From Cyanophora paradoxa (Eukaryota; Glaucocystophyceae; Cyanophorales; Cyanophoraceae), in contig QPMI01000427.1 in NCBI GenBank assembly GCA_004431415.1, positions 1 to 64,000 of the forward strand: a DNA stretch of 64,000 bases, given 5' to 3'. The translations under genes and the position numbers were made by a program. Positions 27,908 through 36,519 of the stretch are shown one piece after another. The notes beneath the pieces were generated by a model, which saw nothing but the letters and a program-made list of their open reading frames with translations, made no database searches and was not told the DNA's origin. Numbering within the stretch: the first letter of the stretch is position 1; each line of letters begins with the position of its first letter.

Positions 27908-29370
27908 ATGACGGAACCCATAGTAGAAACGACAGTAAAGAATGCTGTATTGGAAAATCAATTCTACATCACCCATAAAGATCTACCCAGTGAATCCAAT
28001 GATCTGATCGTTAATATGAAAGGCTATGTGATGGGAGCTATGGCTTCTAACCTATGGAATGACCTTTTCGGTTACGAGTTTGGTCACATCTATGACATTG
28101 CAAATGGGATCGGCTATGTGGATGCAATGGCAGGCACAGCCTTTCGCAATTTAAATTGCAACTGTGTGGGTGGGTGGATGTTTCAGATCTGTTCAAATGT
28201 CGATCCTACTATTGATCCCGCCACGATTACCTTTGATTGCAATCTGTTTGCCCCCAAAACCATTTTCTCCATCACTTGCAATCTCGTTAATTCGGATGTG
28301 CCCATAGTAGCACCTGTAATAGGTGCATCAAATATGTATATCCAAAGAAACCCGGTCGTGCATACAGGTGCCGAATTTATATTGGGCGACAACACCCCAA
28401 TTAGTCGACTCGAATTGCCCACGAATTTCACCTTTAATCTCGTGGATGAGTTCCCTAACAGTCAAAGTCTTATGTATTTCACCTCTGAAAATCGCCTTTC
28501 GGGTGCATTCTCACCCATTGAGCTGTCTATACCGAAGCAAAAGGTGAGCTATAAAGAGCTTACAGATGTGCCGGCGGGATTTAGTGGGAAGTGGAGTGAT
28601 ATCATTCAGAAGCCGACTTGGAGTAGTGTAGCATACACAGGAAATTACTATGATCTTGTAAATCCTCCCGATTTCACAAGCTATATACCTCGTTGGATTG
28701 ATCAAGGTGTAATTATATCAGAATCTACACTCCCTTTCAATGGGACATGGATAGGTTATTTACTAAGCCGAATTTGCATGCTGTTGCCACAAGTGGTGAT
28801 TACAACGATTTAACTAACACCCCTATTGCACCGACCTTGCATGCTGTGGCTACAAGTGGGAGCTATACAGATTTAGTTAATACACCAAACTTGCATGCTG
28901 TGGCTACAAGCGGGAACTATGACGATTTAATTAACACACCCACTTCGCCACCTACTCACAATCACAGCATCGAGTTGCTCACGAATTTCGGTAGTTATGT
29001 GAATCCAAATGCATATGTGCAACAAGGGACAATGGATGTAGTAATTCCTGCCGGAGTCTATTACAAAGGGGATTTTACCACAGTATCGGGAACCGTTACA
29101 TTCTCAACCCCATTTTTTAGTGATCCTGTAATTACTGCTACTCTCGAAAACAGTATTATTTTAACAAGTGTCGATTTCACCAATAGCATATATCTCTCTG
29201 CTGAATATCAGTTCGGAAATCGCATTGGGTTCAAAAATAAATTCACTTGGATTGCGATATTCACTTGTTACTCGGACATCAATTATAACAGTGTGATCCA
29301 AAGCAATCGCACCCTTAAACTCCATTGGATTGCTGTCGGACCTCTCCAAAACAATAATATTCTCGCTTAA
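27908..29370 (+). CDS. Fibre protein with phage-like tandem repeats, frameshifted
   Basis: The frame from 27908 stops at 28811-28813 and the rest of the protein continues in another frame from about 28747 to 29370. Repeat units span the break: VAYTGNYYDLVNPPDF in the first frame, then LHAVATSGDYNDLTNTP, a second and a third LHAVATSG unit in the next. Such YNDLTN(T/K)P repeats are common in phage tail and collar fibres (family knowledge). The N-terminal 200 aa are globular with several cysteines; the C-terminal 120 aa are beta-rich, probably the receptor-binding tip. One indel near 28730-28760 accounts for the split. Confidence 0.65.
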
Positions 29371-29391
29371 TAAGTAAAGAACAATCAAAAG

Positions 29392-30414
29392 ATGTCAACT
29401 GTATTCACGCCTGTGTTTTCTTTGAGTGCAAGTGCTGTCCATAATGTCCAACACACAGTCTATGATTTATCTCCGAGCCATCCTTCGACTGAGACAGCGA
29501 AAACCGATTCTTTTAATGACCAAAGCATACTCAGAGTCAAAGAACTCAGAGCTGACAAGATTGATGGACTCGTTAAAGCTACTCAAATGATCGTATCTAA
29601 TCGACCCGCAATATCTTCGGGGCTGGTCACCAAAGAATATCTATATGAAGGTCAACAGGATTCCAAAACGGCTTTTAATCCGGCTGATAGGAATTCGGCG
29701 GCTTTTCAAGTTTACAGTGGAGGGGCATGGATTGGGACTGGACTGAGTGTGAATGGGACAGTGACAGCAACTTCTTATGGGGCTGTGAATGCAACCACTG
29801 GTGGATTTACTGGGCTCCTAACAGCAAGTGGTGGAATCAAAACGAATTCAATTGATACTGTGGGTGCAAGTGATAATTTTGTAATTAAGAGAGGCGGTGC
29901 AAATATTGCTTCTACCTTTGCTTCAAGTTACACAAGACCAAGCAATAGCACCACTTATAACTGGAATGGGTTCACTATTAATGGGACAAATTCATATCTT
30001 TCAACTCCAAACCATCCACGGTTTTGTTATGGTTTGAATGCTTCCCTTACAACAGCAGGGGATGTCACTGCATGGGGGTATTCATGGGCTACATCGACTT
30101 CATTTTCGAGTGGTGTCTTTACAGCACCTGTGAGTGGTGTTTATAGATTTATATTTAATGGAACAACTGGAAATACAGCAGACACCGCTGTTCAGTGGTT
30201 TATCAATGGTAGCGGGACATATGCAGGGGTTGAAATGCTTGGGTATTCTGGGGGGACTTCAACATCAAGTTCTTTCAGACCTATTTCAATGCAATGCATG
30301 ATTAATCTGGTAGCGGGGGATTCCATAAAGATAAGATTGGTCTCAGGAGCACTACATGCTTATACAACAAATGCCCATTGTTTCTGGTCGGGCGAATTAA
30401 TTTCTGTTACATAA
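29392..30414 (+). CDS. Fibre tip protein with C1q-like C-terminus
   Basis: The 340-aa protein has an N-terminal charged segment (SILRVKELRADKIDGL), a fibre-like repeat region (LSVNGTVTATSYGAV, FTGLLTASGGIKTNS) and a C-terminal domain from about 200 with FTAPVSGVYRFIFNG and AGDSIKIRL, the pattern of C1q/TNF-like jelly-roll domains that trimerise and bind ligands. It lies among other appendage genes, 21 bp after the fibre gene. A role in host attachment is inferred. Confidence 0.65.
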   Translation: MSTVFTPVFSLSASAVHNVQHTVYDLSPSHPSTETAKTDSFNDQSILRVKELRADKIDGLVKATQMIVSNRPAISSGLVTKEYLYEGQQDSKTAFNPADRNSAAFQVYSGGAWIGTGLSVNGTVTATSYGAVNATTGGFTGLLTASGGIKTNSIDTVGASDNFVIKRGGANIASTFASSYTRPSNSTTYNWNGFTINGTNSYLSTPNHPRFCYGLNASLTTAGDVTAWGYSWATSTSFSSGVFTAPVSGVYRFIFNGTTGNTADTAVQWFINGSGTYAGVEMLGYSGGTSTSSSFRPISMQCMINLVAGDSIKIRLVSGALHAYTTNAHCFWSGELISVT

Positions 30415-30423
30415 AGTAAAAGA

Positions 30424-30687
30424 ATGTCGAACATCTACCAAGTCGTTCTAACTGATACCGAGAAACTGGGAATGGAATACTGTGCCTTCTCTGTTCAGGA
30501 ATGGATTGATAATGTAGCTCATAATAGGGCGAGAATCGCTGTGGATGAAATCGTGGACAAAGAAGTTAAATCGTGTATTGGTGCTGGAATTCCGATTCCA
30601 CTCACAAAGGAAGCGATTGTAGAGCAAGCGTTTAATCGGGGGACTGTTCGAAAGGCAAGCGAAATTCCTGTGAGTGCTCCTATGTAA
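30424..30687 (+). CDS. Hypothetical 87-aa fibre-associated protein
   Basis: This is a compact helical protein with LTDTEKLGMEYCAFSVQEW and HNRARIAVDEIV. Small proteins of this general shape accompany tail-fibre genes in many phages, which fits the phage-like flavour of this cassette; I cannot name a family. It starts 10 bp after the C1q-like gene, with GTAAAAGA before the ATG, and is the last gene before the right terminal repeat. Confidence 0.6.
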   Translation: MSNIYQVVLTDTEKLGMEYCAFSVQEWIDNVAHNRARIAVDEIVDKEVKSCIGAGIPIPLTKEAIVEQAFNRGTVRKASEIPVSAPM

Positions 30688-30734
30688 AGAGAGATGGGTT
30701 TATTGTTATTTTTCATAGATCATGCATAAGAAAG

Positions 30735-31038
30735 GCATGTATCTTGCATAGTGGGCGGGGCGCACTGTTTCACACTAAGGTCAATCGATTTTCATAGAGT
30801 CTCAGACTGATAACAATAAGATAAATAATAAACTACTTTATAATTAATAAAAACTACTTTAAACTACTCAACTACCTATGTTAAACTACGCAAATTAATA
30901 CCGCAAACTACGCTTTTAATACCAAAACTACGCAACTACGCAACTTTTTCACTTTTCTAATTTTTTTCCCCCCCTACTCTCAAACTTTTTCAGAAAGTTG
31001 CGTAGTTGCGTAGTTTTGGTATTAAATGTGTAGTTTTC
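30735..31038. repeat. Right terminal inverted repeat of element B
   Basis: This is the exact reverse complement of 7526-7829 as far as I can read. It contains the same hairpin (arms near 30902-30955 and 30990-31037) with loop word CTCAAACTTTTT. Unlike the left copy, related GCGTAGTT units continue outward to 31225. Confidence 0.93.
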
Positions 31039-31225
31039 GGTATTAAAAGCGATCAGATTGCGTAGTTTTCATGCGTAGTTAATTACAGTCGCGTAGTTTC
31101 AGTGCGTAGCCGCTCAGTTTCAGTGCGAAACTAATGCATTTAAGTGCGAAACTCACACATTTACGTGCGAAACTCATGCATTTACGTGCGAAACTGATGC
31201 CTAATTGCGTAGTTGGGCACACTCT
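31039..31225. repeat. Outward extension of the repeat with 21-bp tandem units
   Basis: GGTATTAAA and GCGTAGTT words continue past the 304-bp boundary, then about four 21-bp units of the form GTGCGAAACT-ATGCATTTA run from 31118 to 31196. A final GCGTAGTT lies at about 31205. This is either the true outer end of the right terminal repeat or a leftover of element A's own terminus. Confidence 0.7.
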
Positions 31226-31318
31226 CGATGCGCGCGAACGTTTCATGCAGCACATAGTAGTTGTTTTTTGATGAAACGGCGCGTGATCGTCGCTTTTATA
31301 TTGAAATTTCAGAACAAC

Positions 31319-31626
31319 ACACATATACAACGCCCGGCTTTTAGACTGAGGCAAGTTATAATTAAACTAAGTTGAGTCACACCTATACTATAATGAAACT
31401 CACGATATATATTAGTCTACTCATCGAGAATATACATATAGATCAAAGAAACTATACATATTTCACATATTTTATTAAAAAGAAGCTATAACCCACGATA
31501 AAATAAATACATATCATCGATAAATCACACACATATTCACGATAGATATATTATAAATACAGGTTATATACTAACGAGATCAATTTAAATAAGCCGAGGT
31601 CTAAAAGCCGGGCGTTGTATATGTGT
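31319..31626. mobile_element. MITE-like element, 308 bp
   Basis: Perfect 28-bp inverted ends (outermost ACACATATACAACGCC, innermost CTTTTAGAC) enclose about 250 bp of AT-rich, non-coding sequence with many ATATAT and GATAAAT words. This is the form of a non-autonomous DNA transposon. No target duplication is obvious. It lies just outside the Polinton right end and marks the change to GC-rich host DNA. Confidence 0.7.
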
Positions 31627-32996
31627 TACTTTTCAAATGTGACACCTCTAACAAGCACTAACAGCACGTACGAACGAAATTGTTCGCGTGAAGCCCGATC
31701 GCCATTGGCCGAAAAGCTCAATCGCCCCATTCACGGACAAGCGCAAATGTCATTGGCTTCCAGCTTGCTTCCCCTTCGCCGATGGAAATTGCAAAAAGCC
31801 TCTGTACCCGGCTGGTAGGCTGGAATCACCGCGGCCTTGCACGTGACTGAGCCGCGCGCGTCACGCGTCGCTTCGCTCAGCTGAGAGTCACTGCGCATGC
31901 AGCTGATATCGATATACGCGTACGTATACGAGACCGCCACGCGCGCGGCGCGCGCGGCGTGGCGCACCGTGGCGCCGGCACGAATCGCTGGCGCTAGCTA
32001 GACCAAGCTAGCTATAGAAGCTACGTATACTAGGGGGCGTAGTCCTCTCCGGGCTCAACAGCTGCAGCAGTATATATATATAATAACCGCGCGCGGTTGC
32101 GGGCCCCCGCGGCCGTACGCGTTTTAAAAACAAAGAGCGGCCACCCTCACGCCTTGAGTCCCCAAGACCCAAGGCCACTCCTGCTCCGCAGGGACTCGCT
32201 TGTTCCTTTGAAAGAGTGCCTCCAAGTCCAAGCAAGCATTCGCAATTTAGAGCGTAATTACATATATTCAAGGAGATGGGTGCGGCCGCCCAGCGGCGTT
32301 GCCGCGGCGCTAAAAAAACTCAACGCACCACCAGGCGCACATGGGTTGGCCACATGGGTTTTTTTGCAAAAGCGGACGTCGCATTGATACACCACGTGCA
32401 CGGCACATGTACATGTATCAATGTTCTATATATGTGACGTGCCCTTCCGACCGGTCATGATCAGCTATCTAGCCGTAGGTGCTAGCTAGGTGCCGGCCTT
32501 GGGTCGCTCAATATGGGAGGTTCTCCTGGGTGGGGGAGACATGGTTTTCGGTGATAGCCGTAGCCAGTCCCACGCGCCCGCCCCTCGATTATCTCCGCCA
32601 TCTCTCATGAGCCGGCGCCCTGGAAAAGAATAGTCCCACGTGCACAGTCCGCCGTCCGGCCTTGCCGCCTTTCGCCTCCGCCAACCCTCCGGTCCGCCCC
32701 TCCCCGGCCTCCGGCCTCCTCCTCACCTGCGCATGCGCCCCATGGCCAGGGCGCGGATTAGTCGGTGCCCTGTCTTGGCGAGGTGGAGGAGGTGGTAGGA
32801 GGAGGAGAGCCTCGGAGGAGGAAGGAGAGGGAGTGCGCATGCACGGAGGCAGTGGCGGGGGGCGGGCAGCGGATGCGGGGCGCGCGGGGCAGGGAAGGGC
32901 GCGGGGATAGCTTCGTGTAGGGAGCGGGGGCAGTGACAGGCGGAACAGAGGGCTGGGAGCATAGAGGTAAGGCGGGTTGCGAGGGTCCGAGAGGGG

Positions 32997-33125
32997 TCGG
33001 CCGAGGCCGGGGAGGTGGCTGAAGCCGGGGGAGTGGCCGAAGCCGGGGGAGTGGCCGAAGCCAGCTGCAGGGGGGTGGCCGAAGCCGGAGGGGTGGCCGA
33101 AACCAAGGGGGTGGCCGAAGCCCGT
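32997..33125. repeat. Minisatellite, GTGGCCGAAGCCGGGGGA-like units
   Basis: About seven 15-18-bp units, each containing GTGGC(C/T)GAAGCC, stand in tandem. Either strand would translate to a simple Ala/Glu/Gly or Pro/Ala/Ser repeat; no flanking gene supports coding. Confidence 0.8.
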
Positions 33126-33431
33126 GGGATCGCAGGGGGTCGGGGGTCATTCGTGGTCTGGGGGGCCGGCTGGGTCGGGGGGAGCTCGAGGGGGGATTCG
33201 GCAGGCGGGGCATGGGTTGCAATTGTGGGGGCGTCGACGTCGGGCTCAGCAGGCGTCGTCAGGGCGGCGGCTGTCAGTACCGCAAGAGGTTAAAAAACGT
33301 TTGTACTCGCCGGGTGCAAATTTAAGGAGGGACGTGATGGTGGTTGTCCCGCGCGCGGGCATCATTCACCCTTTTTTATAAAATTAGTTGCGCGCTTGAT
33401 AATCTTACTGCCAGTTGCTGGCCGTTTGGCC

Positions 33432-33465
33432 GGGGGGGGGGGGGGGGGGGGAAGGGGGGGGGGGG
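33432..33465. repeat. Poly-G tract
   Basis: A run of twenty G, then AA, then twelve G. It is a potential quadruplex-forming or assembly-error-prone site. Confidence 0.95.
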
Positions 33466-34725
33466 AGCTTGGCCCATGGGTGGCCACATGCATATGGATG
33501 GAGGGGGAGAGGGAGGGGGAGGGGCCGGCGCCATGTTGCAAGGGGGAATAAGACCGACACGCTGCTCGTTGCAAATGGGGTTACGACACGTGTTTGTCGC
33601 TGCGCATGCGGGCGTTCACGCAAAAAGCGGTTTTTGAGGGGGAAGACCAGTTTTCTCTCTTTCGAAATCCATCTTCTCGTCTGTTCTCGACCGTTCGGAC
33701 AGCTCTCCTCTCCTCTCTCCAGTCTGCAGCTGCCGCAGTGCAGTGAGAGCTCGAGTCTCGAGCAGGTCGCTTGGCGGTCTGCAGGAGCTTGGGGAAAACC
33801 AACTTCTATCTCACTCTTCTAGGCTCTAGCTGTAGATCTGGGCTCTCCGGGCCTCTCCCTCGCGCGGCGCTGCGGTGTCACGCGGCGGTTTTGCATGGCA
33901 ACCACTTCTCCCAGCTGTCTCCTCTAAATTTTGCGCGGCCGTCCAGACTGTAGTCTCTTGCTGCGCTCAGCAAGCCGCCGACATCGCGTGCGCCGCAGAA
34001 CCGCGTGCGCTGGCCGAGCACGCCTGCTGGGCCGGGCGCTCTTGTTGCGCTCGGCACCTGGCCAGCAGACTAGTTCGCGTGCTGCGCACGACGTGCCGCT
34101 TGTCTCCTTAGTCTGCGCCCGGCCCCGCGTGTGCCCCGCGCGCGTTGCGCCGCGTGCACGTGCCTGCGCCGGCGCCCCCGCCGCCTGCATGCGCAGCTGC
34201 CACCCGGCCAGGGCACGGCCCCCGGGCGGGCCGCTGCACGCCGCTTCGGACAGCGCTCAGTTCGTATATTGCAATTGAGGTACTACTTGTACAATTGCCA
34301 TGAAGTGAAGGTTTCCTGATAGCAGGCGAACACACTTGCTCACAACAATGGCAGCAAAGATATTGGATTTCCTAGCAGCTAGTTTACAATCATTCGGTTA
34401 CGAATGATTGAGTGTATAAATGGTTGAAGAGAATATTGAGAAATAGAAGACTACTAAAGAGATCTAGAGACTACAAATGATTAGCTATGAATGCAGAAAG
34501 TCTGCAGCTGCTCTATATCTAAATCTACAGTATGAATGCGCTCATGCATCATATGCATGACAGACATAAGAGAAATCATGCTCATGCAGCTGCAAGGCAA
34601 ATGAATGGGAATATGAATCTGCATATGAATAATAAAAGAAGGGTAAGAGGGCGGCCTCCGCCATGCGGCACGTCCGCATTGGCGGCAAGGGTGCCCGCGC
34701 CCCAAAGACAAAGACAACGCCGGAA

Positions 34726-35718
34726 TCAAGCAGAAGGCGAAGAGGACGGCGAAGGCAAGGGAGACGGGATGTTCCCGGCGAGAACCATGGCGCTGGTGAG
34801 ACCGGGCCTCGCCGAACCCTGAATGTAGCGGCGATAGACCTGAGAATCCGGATGCCAATTGCAACGTCCGAAGGCGCGAATGACGTCGTCGGGAACACCA
34901 GCAGCTGCAAGAGCACAGGCCCCACCCCGGCGCAGGCTGTGCGTGGCGAAACCAGATTTGTCAATACCAGCGAGGTTGAGAAGCTGCTGAAGTGCGAAGC
35001 CGACAGACGCCGGAGAAAGGGCGACACTAGGATTGCGAAGCTGTCCAAAGACTACATCCACAGTAGGAGGCAGAGTGGCTAGATAAACACGAAGACGAAA
35101 AACAGGGCATAACACGTTGCCTGGCATAGCCGAAATAAAAAGCTCGTGACCAATCCGAGTCTGATCTGTTTTAGAGCGAGGGACGCGGAGGACCATGCCA
35201 TCTGGGCGGAAAGATATATGAGACCGCCGAATTTGCACAATCTCAGAGCGACGGAGGAGGCCAAAGAAACCGACGGTGATCATAGCAATAGAGCGACGAT
35301 GGGTCTGTGATGGAACACGATCGGAAGCTACCGCTAGCCGGCGAATATGTTCGACCGAGAGGACGGCCGCTGGGCGAGTGGGACCATCGCCTAGGACTCG
35401 GCGCAAGCCCGTGAGGACGTGCTGAATAAGCACTGAGCTGAAAACTGAGGTATCAAAGCGCAAGGTCTCACACTCATTACGAACTGCAGAAAAAGCTACA
35501 TTTATAGTTGAGAAGACGTAGTCATCGTCAGCAATATCGCACAAAAAACCGGATAGAACCTCAGCATCGACAGGAAAAGGTAGAACACCCAGCTGAATGC
35601 AGAACTGCCGAAAACGGCCAACCCACATTGCATATGCATCTCGCGTGGATGGGGCAAGATGCTGGTTTGCGTAGAACGTAATGCGAGCACAGATGTGGGC
35701 CCAACGAGCTGCATCCAC
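34726..35718 (-). CDS. Tyrosine recombinase of the retroelement
   Basis: About 330 aa. The N-terminal SAM-like part reads LAPSTRDAYAMWVGRFRQFC. The catalytic part has the first Arg in GFFGLLRRSEIV, the H-x-x-R in THSLRRGGACAL, and the Tyr in SQVYRRYIQ, so the R-H-R-Y set is present. It would join the circular cDNA into the genome without target duplication. There is no ATG at the 5' end of the frame; it begins after a TAA with a CCTTGCAG just before, so it may be reached by splicing or be truncated. Confidence 0.85.
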   Translation of the reverse strand: MDAARWAHICARITFYANQHLAPSTRDAYAMWVGRFRQFCIQLGVLPFPVDAEVLSGFLCDIADDDYVFSTINVAFSAVRNECETLRFDTSVFSSVLIQHVLTGLRRVLGDGPTRPAAVLSVEHIRRLAVASDRVPSQTHRRSIAMITVGFFGLLRRSEIVQIRRSHISFRPDGMVLRVPRSKTDQTRIGHELFISAMPGNVLCPVFRLRVYLATLPPTVDVVFGQLRNPSVALSPASVGFALQQLLNLAGIDKSGFATHSLRRGGACALAAAGVPDDVIRAFGRCNWHPDSQVYRRYIQGSARPGLTSAMVLAGNIPSPLPSPSSSPSA

Positions 35719-35793
35719 TGCAAGGTATGGTTAGAAGCATGAGAGTGTGCGCTCGATTGCATTTATAATTATTTGACACTAGTTTGGGGACAG

Positions 35794-36519
35794 CTAAAAC
35801 TGAACTAGAAAGGCGAGGAGCAGCCACTCAGGAAGAGCGGCACGAGTTGGACCGAAAAGGCATACTGTGTGGCCCCGACCAAGATGCAGAGGGGGCTCTA
35901 CAGCTGCAGCCTGCAAGATAGGCCACCATGGCTGCGAGGGCCAGTCGGGCACTACAACAATCATCCGAGCTCGATCGCGACAAGCCTGAGCATGACGAAC
36001 CACCCGCAGTAGGACTGCAGGGTCGGGGAAAACATAATTAAAATCACGAGACCAATCAACAGTGAAGCAGTCTACTGCCTCTGCAAGGCGGTCAAAAGGA
36101 TCAATGCTATTATAGCGAGGGACACGCGCAGAGGAAGCTAATGCCATCCGATCGACATCAGGCAAGCCATATCTGTTAACAATGCGACGGAAAACAGCAT
36201 CGGAAAGCTGATAGTCAGCAGGGGCAAACCAGCGACTAAGATAATCAGCGAAATTATTGATTTCTCCAGGTATCCACTCAGCATCCATGAAGGCACAATT
36301 CTGCAAGGCGAAACTCCAAATTTCCTTGGCAATTAACGTAAGCTCGGGGCTACGACCGCCACCATTAAGAATGTACTGCACTGCATTTGTGTTATCTGAG
36401 CGAACTAGTAAATTAACGTGCTGCAGGTAAGGACTGAAATGATGCAGAGCACGAATAATGGCGGTCATTTCACGCCATGCAGCCTGGCAGGCGTCTGGGC
36501 CGACTCTGCAGGAGTCCAC
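35794..36519 (-). CDS. RNase H 3' portion and linker domain
   Basis: The frame carries the second half of an RNase H: Glu in AAWREMTAII, Asp in VRSDNTNAVQY, and WIPGEINNFADYLSRW. The first catalytic Asp (VTTDASKIGLGGF) is in the RT frame, which overlaps this one by 55 bp, so RNase H is split by an indel near 36490-36510. The remaining 130 aa (PDVDRMALASSARVPRYNS, MIVVVPDWPSQPWW) form the linker region usually found before the recombinase in such elements. Confidence 0.75.
   Translation of the reverse strand: MDSCRVGPDACQAAWREMTAIIRALHHFSPYLQHVNLLVRSDNTNAVQYILNGGGRSPELTLIAKEIWSFALQNCAFMDAEWIPGEINNFADYLSRWFAPADYQLSDAVFRRIVNRYGLPDVDRMALASSARVPRYNSIDPFDRLAEAVDCFTVDWSRDFNYVFPDPAVLLRVVRHAQACRDRARMIVVVPDWPSQPWWPILQAAAVEPPLHLGRGHTVCLFGPTRAALPEWLLLAFLVQF

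Larger units (their letters stand above)
7526..31038. mobile_element. Polinton/Maverick-type element B, complete between inverted repeats
   Basis: A 23.5-kb unit bounded by 304-bp inverted repeats carries the full Polinton core: rve integrase, PolB, SF3 helicase with primase, FtsK/HerA-type ATPase, double jelly-roll capsid protein and penton-like protein. Minus-strand genes fill 8800-23539 and plus-strand genes fill 23567-30687. All replication, integration and capsid ORFs are open; breaks are seen only in the two fibre/spike genes. No target-site duplication is visible at the ends. The plus-strand block is an appendage and fibre cassette. The gene set would suffice for a virion, except that no capsid maturation protease was recognised. 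Confidence 0.92.
31627..34725. other. GC-rich stretch without a supported gene
   Basis: Long open frames occur on both strands but are Pro/Arg/Ala-rich and mutually overlapping, as expected from GC-rich DNA. It contains a minisatellite (32997-33125), a G-tract (33432-33465), CpG-rich palindromes and, at 34260-34660, an AT-richer tract with the palindrome AATCATTCGGTTACGAATGATT. No exon series or RNA gene was recognised. Confidence 0.5.

Noticed and set aside
28730-28820. Programmed -1 frameshift in the fibre gene
   Set aside because: No slippery heptamer or following stem was evident; an indel is simpler, and other breaks nearby look like indels too.
32560-33300. Long open frames rich in Pro, Arg, Ala on both strands
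   Set aside because: They overlap antisense, are low in complexity and follow a minisatellite; expected from few A/T-containing stop codons in GC-rich DNA.
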